NCBI GenBank assembly: GCA_036524775.1
Contig: DATDBO010000019.1
Location: 1 to 5,516 of the forward strand
DNA: 5,516 bases
Direction: 5' to 3'
Origin: VRUE01 sp036524775
Lineage (GTDB): Bacteria > Actinomycetota > Thermoleophilia > Solirubrobacterales > 70-9
Part shown: piece by piece, positions 1 to 5,515 of the stretch
How the letters are laid out: every line of letters starts with the position of its first letter
Numbering within the stretch: the stretch's first letter is position 1
Made by a program: the position numbers and the translations under genes
The notes under the pieces: model-generated
Told to the model about the DNA's origin: nothing
Databases searched by the model: none
What the model saw: only the letters and a program-made list of their open reading frames with translations

Positions 1-2
1 GG

Positions 3-680
3 TTGATCGAAGAGCACGGAGCCGGGAGCGGGCGCACTCGGGATCAGGAGTTGGTGCGCTACGTGGGGCGGCACGGGGTGGTCTCGATCGAACAGGTGAT
101 GAAGGCGATGGGGGTCGGCAGGACGGCTGCATATCGTCGTGTCGCGGCCTGCGCCGAAGCGGGGCTACTGGAGCGTCTTGATCTTCTGCGCTCGGAGCCG
201 AGCGTTTTGCGAGCAACCCGCGAGGGCTTGCGTTACGCGGGCCTCGGGCTTCCCTTCGCTCTTGTCTCCCCTTCGGCAGTCGTCCACTCGCTTCGGTGCG
301 CTTCCGTTGCCCAGTTTGTCGGTGAGCACTTCGGCCACGAGCGCATCCTCACCGAGCGCGAGATCGTCTTCGCGGAGAAGATCGAGGAAAGGCCAATAGC
401 CAGCGCCAAACTCACGGACCACCCCGACGGGTACCCGCGAATGCACCGCGCCGATCTCGTTGCCTTTGCCGATTCCGGCACGATCGCGTTTGAGGTCGAG
501 CTGACCCCCAAGACCCCGCGCCGCCTTAAAGGCATCATCCGCGCTTGGCGCCATGCGAAATGCGTGAAGGAAGTCAACTATTTCTGCGCGCCGGGTCTTA
601 CCCACCGCACGGTTCAGCGGGCGGTCAAAGCGACCGGCGCCAAAGGAAAGGTCGTCGTCTTTAAGGGGATGCCGTCGTGA
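3..680 (+). CDS. Winged-helix protein with nuclease-like C-terminal half, replication-relaxation family-like (5' end may lie outside window)
   Basis: The visible product is 225 residues. Residues ~15-77 form a winged-helix DNA-binding domain, with the recognition-helix region GVGRTAAYRRVAACAEAGLL, followed by a middle segment. Residues ~115-200 have a restriction-nuclease-fold pattern: E120, then D151 in HRADLVAF, then E164-V-E166 in AFEVELTPK, then a basic helix (RRLKGIIRAWR). This is the layout of the replication-relaxation family found next to integrases in actinobacterial plasmids and integrative elements. The assignment is by pattern, not by search. The second active-site position reads ExE rather than ExK, so catalysis is doubtful. 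A TTG at 3-5 could be the start, but it sits at the window edge with no visible Shine-Dalgarno, so the gene may begin earlier. The stop overlaps the next start by 4 bp, implying co-translation with the excisionase-like gene. Likely role: element replication or maintenance, or local regulation. Confidence 0.7.
   Translation: MIEEHGAGSGRTRDQELVRYVGRHGVVSIEQVMKAMGVGRTAAYRRVAACAEAGLLERLDLLRSEPSVLRATREGLRYAGLGLPFALVSPSAVVHSLRCASVAQFVGEHFGHERILTEREIVFAEKIEERPIASAKLTDHPDGYPRMHRADLVAFADSGTIAFEVELTPKTPRRLKGIIRAWRHAKCVKEVNYFCAPGLTHRTVQRAVKATGAKGKVVVFKGMPS
663..669 (+). promoter_or_regulatory. Shine-Dalgarno site for the excisionase-like gene
   Basis: AAGGGGA lies about 7 nt upstream of the GTG at 677, inside the 3' end of the preceding gene. 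It decides in favour of the GTG start over later in-frame starts and fits a tightly coupled pair. Confidence 0.6.
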
Positions 681-952
681 GCGCGATTAGCTTCAACGTC
701 GGCGACGAGCTGGTGGAGCGGATCGCTCACCGGGCTGCCGAGTTGTTGGCCGAGCAGTCGGACGAACCAGCCGAGGACGGCTGGCTGCGCGGGGCCGAGC
801 GGATCGCCGCCTACATCGACGCCCCACGCTCTCGCGTCTACGCGCTGGTCTCGGCACGACGCATCCCCGTTCACCGCGATGGCTCGGCCCTGATCGCCCG
901 CCGCTCGGAGTTGGACAGATGGCTGCTTGCCGGTGGCGGGCGGCGACCGTGA
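677..952 (+). CDS. Excisionase-like small helix-turn-helix protein (HTH_17 / MerR-type)
   Basis: The product is 91 residues. Residues ~36-84 form a compact winged-helix of the excisionase/HTH_17 type: WLRGAERIAAYIDAPRSRVY covers the two helices, ARRIPVHRDGSALIARRSEL the wing, and DRWLL the final helix. The first ~35 residues are a separate acidic helix. In integrative elements such proteins sit just before the integrase and act as recombination directionality factors, bending att DNA to favour excision; some instead regulate transcription. The GTG start overlaps the upstream TGA (GTGA) and has a Shine-Dalgarno box. The integrase starts 82 nt after the stop, on the same strand, so the three genes probably form one transcript. 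The family call is firm; the excision function is inferred from position. Confidence 0.82.
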   Translation: MSAISFNVGDELVERIAHRAAELLAEQSDEPAEDGWLRGAERIAAYIDAPRSRVYALVSARRIPVHRDGSALIARRSELDRWLLAGGGRRP

Positions 953-1019
953 ACCGCCGATGGGCGATGTACCTTCGCAAGGACAGAATCTCGTCTGGGG
1001 TGGCAGCGGGCAAGACCGC

Positions 1020-1026
1020 AAGGAGG
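1020..1026 (+). promoter_or_regulatory. Strong Shine-Dalgarno box that sets the integrase start
   Basis: AAGGAGG lies 8 nt before the ATG at 1035. It argues that the integrase begins at 1035 rather than at the upstream in-frame ATG at 927, which lies inside the excisionase-like gene, has no such box and adds a stretch unlike any integrase N-terminus. Confidence 0.85.
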
Positions 1027-1034
1027 CGTGTCCA

Positions 1035-2243
1035 ATGGCAGCAAAGCTAGAAAAGACTCGCTATCCCGGCATCTACAAACGCGGTTCCCGCTACGTCATC
1101 ACCTGGGAATACCGAGGGCAGCAGCGCAAAGAATCCTTCGCAACGATCACTGAGGCGCGCGAGGCAAAGGGCAACCGCACCGCTGGCGAAAAGCGGCCCA
1201 GGTCAAGAGTCCGCTTCGGTGACTACTTCGATGAATGGATCGAGAGCTACGCCGGGCGAACCTCTCGCGGATTCTCAGAGACGACCCGACCGGAGTACCG
1301 CCGCCCGATCACAGCTCATGCCGTTCCTCGCTGGAAGGCATGGAGGTTGGCCGAGATCGAGCCTGCCGACGTGCGCGATCTGTTCGGCCAGATGCGCCGG
1401 GACGATTGCTCGACCTCGCAGATCAAGAAGCTTCGGGCGGCGCTGTCGGTGATGTTCGCAACCGCTGTTGAGGATGGTGTGCTGCGATCCAATCCGGTCT
1501 TGGGTGTCCGCATCCCGGCGTCCCGCGACGACGAGGCACCCAGCGAAGATGCCAAGGCGCTGACGCGCGGAGAGTTGGCGATCCTCTTGACGACGATCCC
1601 GGACGACTGGCGACTGTTCTTCGAGTTTCTTACGCACACCGGCCTGCGAATCTCAGAGGCAATCGGTTTGCGCTGGGAGCACCTAGACCTCGGCGAGGAT
1701 CCCAAGGTGAAGGTCCGCGAACAGCTCTACAAGGGCAAGCGGAAGCGCCTCAAGAGCCGAGACGGGAAGCGCGACCTCCCGCTATCCCCCGGCATGGCAC
1801 AGCGACTCCTCGCGCATCGCCGCGACGGCTACCGAGGCCCAAAAGCCCCTGTCTTCGCCTCGAAGGCCGAGACTGAGTTGCGGCCCGAAAATGTCTACCG
1901 TCGCGTCTTGGCTCCCGCCGTGATTGGCGCAGGCTTCAAGGTCGAAGTTGAAATCGACGGCAAGAAGCGGACGCGCTCGACCGTTTCCTTCCATACGTTC
2001 CGGCACACCTGCGCGAGCTTGCTCTTTGAGGCCGGGCGCAACGTGAAGCAGGTTCAAGCCTGGCTCGGCCACGCCGAACCCGGCTTCACGCTCTCGACCT
2101 ACATCCACCTGATGGATGCGGGTGTTGGAAGCGCTGCCTTCTTTGACGATGCCGTGGGCGGACAAGACCGCGTTCTCGTGAACGACTGCCCGGTGGCAGC
2201 AATAGACGCTGCGTCTGGCTCTCCCGGCGTGGTGACGACCTAG
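1035..2243 (+). CDS. int: Tyrosine site-specific recombinase (phage-type integrase)
   Basis: The product is 402 residues, a normal length for a phage or integrative-element integrase. Residues ~8-45 (GIYKRGSRYVITWEYRGQQRK) form the AP2-like arm-type DNA-binding domain. Residues ~60-160 are the helical core-binding domain. Residues ~175-375 are the catalytic domain. All catalytic positions are visible: R205 (HTGLRISEA), a probable K240 in the beta-hairpin, H320-x-x-R323 (HTFRH), H346 (WLGH) and nucleophile Y356 (TYIHL). The enzyme should therefore be active. It would catalyse attP x attB integration and, with an excisionase, excision. It reads toward the presumed att site about 490 bp beyond its stop. 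The last ~35 residues are a non-conserved tail. The stop overlaps the stop of the opposing small gene. Confidence 0.96.
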   Translation: MAAKLEKTRYPGIYKRGSRYVITWEYRGQQRKESFATITEAREAKGNRTAGEKRPRSRVRFGDYFDEWIESYAGRTSRGFSETTRPEYRRPITAHAVPRWKAWRLAEIEPADVRDLFGQMRRDDCSTSQIKKLRAALSVMFATAVEDGVLRSNPVLGVRIPASRDDEAPSEDAKALTRGELAILLTTIPDDWRLFFEFLTHTGLRISEAIGLRWEHLDLGEDPKVKVREQLYKGKRKRLKSRDGKRDLPLSPGMAQRLLAHRRDGYRGPKAPVFASKAETELRPENVYRRVLAPAVIGAGFKVEVEIDGKKRTRSTVSFHTFRHTCASLLFEAGRNVKQVQAWLGHAEPGFTLSTYIHLMDAGVGSAAFFDDAVGGQDRVLVNDCPVAAIDAASGSPGVVTT

Positions 2244-2464
2244 GCGGCGATCAAACTGTCGAGGCAGTCACGCAGCTCGCCTGCCTCATCAAGGGAAAGC
2301 TCAAGCGTCGGGTCATTCTCGTACGGTTCCAAGCCCGCTCCGGCGACGGTCAGGTGGATACTGCGGTCGCTCTCGCCACCCCGCTCGTCCAAGGTCAGAT
2401 AGAGCGGGTGCTGGCTGTTCTGCTCGGATTTAAGGAGGAGGCGAAAGGCGGGGCGTACGGCCAT
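2240..2464 (-). CDS. Small acidic protein of unknown function, convergent with the integrase
   Basis: The product is 74 residues from the ATG at 2464, chosen because AAAGGAG stands 5 nt upstream. In-frame starts further upstream (up to 2629) lack such a box and would run into the attachment region. I do not recognise the family. The N-terminal dozen residues are basic (MAVRPAFRLLLK). A probable beta-rich middle follows (LYLTLDERGG, IHLTVAGAGL), then an acidic C-terminal helix (SLDEAGELRDCLDSLIAA). There is no signal peptide, membrane segment or cysteine motif. It lies between integrase and att site on the opposite strand, so it belongs to the element. A regulator or att-binding accessory role is conceivable, but nothing in the sequence shows it. 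The Shine-Dalgarno box and the neat stop overlap make it likely to be real. Confidence 0.68.
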   Translation of the reverse strand: MAVRPAFRLLLKSEQNSQHPLYLTLDERGGESDRSIHLTVAGAGLEPYENDPTLELSLDEAGELRDCLDSLIAA

Positions 2465-2469
2465 TGGAT

Positions 2470-2476
2470 CTCCTTT
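2470..2476 (-). promoter_or_regulatory. Shine-Dalgarno box of the 74-residue gene
   Basis: Read on the minus strand, AAAGGAG precedes ATG (2464) by 5 nt. It is the main reason for annotating the short form of this gene. No convincing -35/-10 pair was found upstream of it. Confidence 0.7.
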
Positions 2477-2609
2477 GTTCGATTGAATGCCAACCATAGG
2501 CTCCCTTGACATCGGGGGTTGCCTCAGCCCTAGCAAATCCCGCAAAAAACCCGGCCCAGTCAGGCGACGCCGCGCCCCCACCGAGGAGAGCAGAAGATGT
2601 CGAAGCCCA

Positions 2610-2631
2610 GGGTGGCAAGGGGGTGGCAAGG
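2610..2631 (+). repeat. Perfect 11-bp tandem direct repeat, candidate integrase arm-type sites
   Basis: GGGTGGCAAGG occurs at 2610-2620 and again, with no gap, at 2621-2631. The 11-bp period is about one helical turn, so two protein protomers would bind the same DNA face. It lies ~105 bp from the core site. Integrases with an AP2-like N-terminal domain typically bind short paired direct repeats at such distances. The repeat is seen; the binding role is inferred. Confidence 0.6.
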
Positions 2632-2645
2632 AAAGACCCGAAAAC

Positions 2646-2668
2646 AGCCGGAAACGGGGAAACCGGCT
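2646..2668. repeat. Inverted repeat in the attachment arm
   Basis: AGCCGG at 2646-2651 pairs with CCGGCT at 2663-2668 around an 11-nt spacer, with no mismatch. No T-run follows, so it is a poor terminator on either strand. It may be a binding site for a dimeric accessory protein, or chance in GC-rich DNA. Confidence 0.4.
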
Positions 2669-2733
2669 CAGGCCGTCGAAATGGCTCTATAGCGTGGAAA
2701 AGCCGAAACAGCAGGGAAGCCTAAAAAGCTCTG

Positions 2734-2754
2734 ACGCGGAATCATAATCCGCGT
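2734..2754. other. Predicted core attachment site centred on the tRNA anticodon loop
   Basis: ACGCGGA (2734-2740) and TCCGCGT (2748-2754) are perfect 7-bp inverted arms around the 7-nt ATCATAA. Tyrosine recombinases cut at the edges of a 6-8 bp overlap flanked by inverted core-binding sites. Here the arms are the anticodon stem (plus two extra pairs) and the overlap is the anticodon loop. The base at tRNA position 32 is A where a pyrimidine is usual, which suggests the sequence left of ~2742 comes from the element. The exact cut positions are inferred. Confidence 0.72.
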
Positions 2755-2782
2755 GTCGGGGGTTCGAGTCCCTCCTCCGGCA
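2736..2782 (+). tRNA. 3' half of a CAU-anticodon tRNA (Met or Ile2), 5' half missing
   Basis: Seen: anticodon stem GCGGA/TCCGC (2736-2740, 2748-2752), loop ATCATAA with anticodon CAT at 2743-2745, 5-nt variable loop (2753-2757), T stem GGGGG/CCCTC around TTCGAGT (2758-2774), acceptor 3' strand CTCCGGC (2775-2781) and discriminator A2782. CCA is not encoded. No matching 5' acceptor strand (GCCGGAG expected) or D-arm lies in front, so this copy cannot make a tRNA. The anticodon stem lacks the three G-C pairs of initiator tRNA, leaving elongator Met or the lysidine-modified Ile2. It is the chromosomal 3' half left behind by element integration; the functional gene should be at the element's other end. 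Confidence 0.85.
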
Positions 2783-2800
2783 TTGCTCGTATGCCTGGCC

Positions 2801-4099
2801 TTAGTGAGGTATGGCGGCGCCGGTGCCGGCGGTGCGGAGCTCGCTGAGGGTGCTCTCCATCGCCTCGATGTTGCAGGCAACCATCTCGGGCCAGGGCTTG
2901 TCGGGGTGCTCGTCGAGGGTCTTGTAGCCGTTGCCGCTGATGATCGCGACGACAGTGTCGTCGGGGCCGAGCTTGCCCTCGTTGGCGAGCTTCATGGTCG
3001 CCGCGACGGTGGTGCCGCCGGCGGGCTCGGTAAGGATGCCCTCGGTGGCGCCGAGCAGGTCGAGTGCCTCGAAGATCTCGGCGTCGGTCGCGGTCGCCGC
3101 CGAGCCGCCGCGCGAGGTCACCGCGTCGACCACCAGCGGGCCGTCGCCCGGCGCGCCGATCGCCAGCGAGTGGGCGGCAGTGTGCGGCGTCTGCGGCTCG
3201 ATCTCGCCGCTGCCGTCGAGCACGGCCGTAGCGATCGGACCGCAGCCCGCGGCCTGGGCAATGTGGATCTTGGTCGCCCCCGTCTCCGCCATGCCGACCT
3301 TCTCCATCTCCCCCAGCCCCTTGTGCACGCGCGAGGAGAGCGTGCCGCCGGCGGCCGGGATGACGAAGTGGTCGGGCGAGACCCACTCGAGCTGCTCGAC
3401 GACCTCGAAGGCCGCCGTCTTCGCCCCCTCGGCGTAGAACGGCCGCAGGGTGATGTTGGCGAACTGGATGTCGGTCGCCAGCGCCAGCTCGCGGCAGGCG
3501 CGGTTGGCTTCGTCGTAGTTGCCGTCGAGCTGGATCACGGCGGCGCCCAGCGCCCGGCAGGCGCGCGCCTTGCCGCGCTCCAGGTTGCTGGGGTAGAAGA
3601 CGTAGGCGGCGACGCCGGCCTTGGCCGCCAGCGAGGCGACCGCGGTGCCGACGTTGCCGGTCGAGACGCAGCCGATCTCCTCCTTGCCCAGCTCGAGCAG
3701 GCGGGCGACGGCCATCGAGACGACCCGGTCCTTGTAGGAGAGACTGGGCCGCTGGGTGCTGTCGTCCTTGAGGTAGAGCTTGCGCAAGCCGAGCTCGGCG
3801 CCGAGGCGGTCGGCGTGGATCAGCGGCGTGCGCCCGCTGTAGCGGCCCACCCGGGCCTTGGCGCAGGCGTCGACGATCGGCAGCAGCTCCTCAAAGCGCC
3901 AGATGTTGAGCTCGCGCGCGCCGATCGGCTGCTCGGCGATGCGCGCCTCGGCGAGCTCGTAGTCGTAGTCGACGTCGAGGGTCTGGCCGCAGCCCAGGCA
4001 GCGGAAGGTCGTATCGAGGAGGGGGAGCCGAAGCTCGCAGTCGTGGCAGACCAGCTCCGTCGCGCAGGAGCGGGTGCGCTGGTCGGCCGAGGGGCTCAT
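2801..4099 (-). CDS. thrC: Threonine synthase (PLP-dependent)
   Basis: The product is 432 residues. It converts O-phosphohomoserine to threonine and phosphate with PLP, the last step of cytoplasmic threonine synthesis. An N-terminal zinc ribbon (C18-x2-C21, C34-x2-C37) precedes VDYDYE, as in one common bacterial threonine synthase subclass. The TPL segment at ~91 follows. Next comes the PLP-lysine motif PSLSYKDRVVSMA with Schiff-base lysine K123; other members read PTLSFKDR or PTGSFKDR. The phosphate-binding loop STGNVG is at 146-151. Later family blocks are LRPFYAEGAKT, AQAAGCGPI, HSLAIGAPGDGP, EGILTEPAGGTTVA and ISGNGYKT. No break is seen. The ATG start has only a weakly placed purine-rich box, and a short ORF upstream ends in an ATGA overlap with it. 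The stop lies 18 bp from the truncated tRNA, which converges on it. The divergent LeuRS-like gene lies upstream on the same strand. Confidence 0.92.
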   Translation of the reverse strand: MSPSADQRTRSCATELVCHDCELRLPLLDTTFRCLGCGQTLDVDYDYELAEARIAEQPIGARELNIWRFEELLPIVDACAKARVGRYSGRTPLIHADRLGAELGLRKLYLKDDSTQRPSLSYKDRVVSMAVARLLELGKEEIGCVSTGNVGTAVASLAAKAGVAAYVFYPSNLERGKARACRALGAAVIQLDGNYDEANRACRELALATDIQFANITLRPFYAEGAKTAAFEVVEQLEWVSPDHFVIPAAGGTLSSRVHKGLGEMEKVGMAETGATKIHIAQAAGCGPIATAVLDGSGEIEPQTPHTAAHSLAIGAPGDGPLVVDAVTSRGGSAATATDAEIFEALDLLGATEGILTEPAGGTTVAATMKLANEGKLGPDDTVVAIISGNGYKTLDEHPDKPWPEMVACNIEAMESTLSELRTAGTGAAIPH

Positions 4100-4185
4100 C
4101 GGCCCTCGGTACCCCTCACTAGCGACGGCAGGCCGCCCGCCTTTGCAAACCGTCGCCTGCGCTTGCCGGTGATGCGCCCGATCAT
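4096..4185 (-). CDS. Possible 29-residue Arg-rich leader peptide coupled to threonine synthase
   Basis: On the minus strand an ATG at 4185 opens 29 codons whose TGA overlaps the threonine synthase ATG in an ATGA. The peptide is strongly basic, with KRRRR at residues 8-12. It contains two Ile and two Thr codons, too few for a classical threonine/isoleucine attenuator. It has no Shine-Dalgarno box, but the candidate promoter upstream would start the transcript within a few bases of this ATG, so it could be read as a leaderless message. The weak ribosome site of thrC would fit translational coupling. A chance ORF is a real alternative in GC-rich DNA. Confidence 0.35.
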   Translation of the reverse strand: MIGRITGKRRRRFAKAGGLPSLVRGTEGR

Positions 4186-4194
4186 GAGCGGCGG

Positions 4195-4223
4195 TGTATA
4201 GCAGTTGCGGGCATATCGATCAA
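4195..4223 (-). promoter_or_regulatory. Candidate promoter for threonine synthase
   Basis: On the minus strand, TTGATC (4223-4218) and TATACA (4200-4195) are separated by exactly 17 bp, in an AT-richer patch within GC-rich DNA. The -35 overlaps the stop codon of the upstream LeuRS-like gene. The start point would fall near 4186-4189, giving a ~90-nt leader before thrC. It matches the consensus only 4 of 6 at each hexamer, so it is a prediction. Confidence 0.45.
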
Positions 4224-5515
4224 CTATTCCTGGCCAACGAGAGCGGCAGGCCCTCTCCCTGTGCGGGAAATCCTACAGAGGCGTCCTGCCCGAGTGCGCC
4301 GAGGAGCTCCTCGGCGACGTGCGGAGCGAACGGGGAGAGGGTCCGGGCGAGCAGGACGAGCGCCTCGAGCAGGGTCTCGTAGTCCTCGCGGCTGAGCTGC
4401 CCACGCCGCTCGACGATGCGCTTCTCGTAGTCCTTGATCCGCTCCAGCAGGCGGGTCACGTTGCGCACCGCCTTGTGCATCTGCAGCTCCTCCAGGTCGG
4501 CGGTGATCCGCTCCAGGCCGTTGTCGCACCATTTGCCGAGGCGCTCGCGGATGAACGCCGTGTCGGCCGCTGCCTCGGCATCCTCCGGCGCCTCCGCCGC
4601 CGCGGCGACGCTCTCGTGCACGTACTCCCAGAGGCCGCGCAGGAAGCGCGAGGCGAAGCGCAGCGCGCCCTCGGTCCAGTTGAGCGCCTTGGCCGGGCCG
4701 GCGGCGTAGAGGATCGCCAAGCGCACGGTGTCGGCGCCGTGCTCGGCGACGAGCTCGTCGGGGTCGACGACGTTGCCCAGGTGCTTGCTCATCTTGCGGC
4801 CGTCGGCGACGACCATCTCATGGAAGAGGCAGCCGGCGAAGGGCTCGCCGTCCGCGAGGAAGTCGAAGGGGCCGATGTCGCGCAGCGCCTTGGTCACCAC
4901 CCGCTGGTCGAAGACGAAGCCGCCGCTGTCGTTGCCGGCGACGAGCCGCTCGGCGGGCAGCCAGCGACGCAGGTCGGCGTGGGTGAACATCCGCTCGTCG
5001 CGGTCCTCCGGCGGCACCGCCGCGGGCACCCAGAGCCAGAGGGCGTCGAAGTGGCAGTCGAGCGTGTCGGTCTCGCGCCGGGCGGGGCCCGCGCAGCTCG
5101 GGCAGCTCGTCTCGAGGAAGTCGGGTCGCTCGGCCAGCGGGTTCCCTTCGCCGGTCGGCTCGACGTCGCGGGGCAGGACCACGGGCAGGTCCTCCGGAGG
5201 AACGGGGACGACGCCGCACTGCTCGCAGTGCACGACCGGGATCGGCGTCCCCCAGTAGCGCTGGCGCGAGATCGAGAAGTCGTAGGCCCGGTAGCGGCTC
5301 GCGGGGCGGGGCGCCAGCGCGGCCGCCGAGCCGGCGCCGAGCGGCTCCTTGGCGCTGCGCGGCATCCGCGCCGCGATCGCCTCGTCGGCCTCGTCGACCG
5401 CGGGGATCCCGAGCGCCGCGGTCGGCCCGTAGCGGGCGTCGACGATCGGCGAGACGAAGACCGGCAGGCTGCCGCCGCCGGCGACCTCGGCCGAGGCGCC
5501 GGTGTCGATCGCCGG
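4220..5515 (-). CDS. Divergent leucyl-tRNA synthetase family protein (class I, leuS-like), N-terminal part outside window
   Basis: 431 residues are visible, numbered from 5515; the gene enters from the right edge, so the HIGH motif cannot be seen. Residues 1-50 resemble the end of the CP1 editing domain (TG..., SLPVFV, then YGPTAALGIPAVDEAD). Then come ISRQRYWGTPIPVVHCEQCG (~82-101), a zinc site C97-x2-C100 / C138-x2-C141, KMSKHLGNVVDPDEL from 241 (the KMSKS loop), GADTVRLAILYA, and a helical anticodon-binding domain up to PFAPHVAEELL. CP1 preceding RYWG is the bacterial LeuRS order. Several things are odd. The block usually reading DSSWY is DALWLW (157-162), and the EHA-x2-HLLY-x-RF block is NDSGGFVFDQRVV. 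The editing motif GTGAVMAVPAHDERD is degenerate, and the linker after it is short. The protein also ends ~30 residues after PFAPH, without the usual C-terminal domain. It may be a paralog with altered specificity or no aminoacylation. It is co-directional with thrC. Confidence 0.82.
   Translation of the reverse strand, partial: PAIDTGASAEVAGGGSLPVFVSPIVDARYGPTAALGIPAVDEADEAIAARMPRSAKEPLGAGSAAALAPRPASRYRAYDFSISRQRYWGTPIPVVHCEQCGVVPVPPEDLPVVLPRDVEPTGEGNPLAERPDFLETSCPSCAGPARRETDTLDCHFDALWLWVPAAVPPEDRDERMFTHADLRRWLPAERLVAGNDSGGFVFDQRVVTKALRDIGPFDFLADGEPFAGCLFHEMVVADGRKMSKHLGNVVDPDELVAEHGADTVRLAILYAAGPAKALNWTEGALRFASRFLRGLWEYVHESVAAAAEAPEDAEAAADTAFIRERLGKWCDNGLERITADLEELQMHKAVRNVTRLLERIKDYEKRIVERRGQLSREDYETLLEALVLLARTLSPFAPHVAEELLGALGQDASVGFPAQGEGLPLSLARNS

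Larger units (their letters stand above)
2477..2733. other. Gene-free attachment-arm region between the small gene and the tRNA junction
   Basis: No ORF here has a ribosome binding site or protein-like composition. The stretch is purine-rich on the plus strand from ~2580, unlike the flanking genes, and contains a perfect 11-bp tandem repeat, a 6-bp inverted repeat and two near-copies of CCGAAACAGC (2638-2648 with one extra A, and 2703-2712). This is what the arm of an integrase attachment site looks like: arm-type sites plus accessory protein sites. A TTGACA at 2506-2511 has no good -10 partner. Confidence 0.55.
1..2741. mobile_element. Right end of a tRNA-integrated element (integrative plasmid, AICE-like element or prophage)
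   Basis: Seen: an ordered set of replication-relaxation-like gene, excisionase-like gene and tyrosine integrase, then an attachment-type region that ends exactly at a 5'-truncated tRNA. Known: tyrosine integrases commonly recombine in tRNA genes and leave a partial tRNA copy at the end opposite the reconstituted gene. Inferred: everything left of the anticodon loop at 2741-2747 is element DNA and everything right of it is host chromosome. The left end lies outside the window, so size and class (conjugative element, integrative plasmid or phage) cannot be decided. No structural phage gene and no FtsK-type transfer gene is visible here. Confidence 0.82.

Noticed and set aside
927..1034. Longer integrase start at the in-frame ATG at 927
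   Set aside because: It overlaps the excisionase-like gene, has no Shine-Dalgarno box and adds non-conserved sequence; AAGGAGG before 1035 is decisive.
2506..2536. Promoter from TTGACA at 2506-2511 reading rightward
   Set aside because: The nearest -10-like hexamer (TAGCAA at 2531) is 19 bp away and poor, and no gene lies downstream on that strand.
2465..2629. Longer form of the minus-strand small gene starting at 2629
   Set aside because: The upstream extension has no ribosome site and runs through the tandem repeat and arm region; the ATG at 2464 has a well-placed AAAGGAG.
2487..2747. Plus-strand frames (2487-2747 and 2506-2724) in the attachment arm
   Set aside because: No ribosome binding site, composition not protein-like, and they overlap the repeats and the core site.
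2736..2782. A complete, functional tRNA gene
   Set aside because: The sequence before 2736 cannot form a D-arm, and no GCCGGAG partner for the acceptor strand occurs in the preceding ~90 nt.
2753..4201. Long open frame on the plus strand (482 codons) across the threonine synthase region
   Set aside because: It is antisense to thrC, rich in Gly/Arg/Ala/Val and without domain motifs; long antisense frames are usual in GC-rich genes. It also starts inside the tRNA fragment.
4224..4532. Second minus-strand frame overlapping the LeuRS-like gene, considered as a frameshifted C-terminal domain
   Set aside because: It lies beneath the anticodon-binding domain, is Arg/Ala-rich and carries no LeuRS C-terminal motifs; the main frame is continuous to its own stop.
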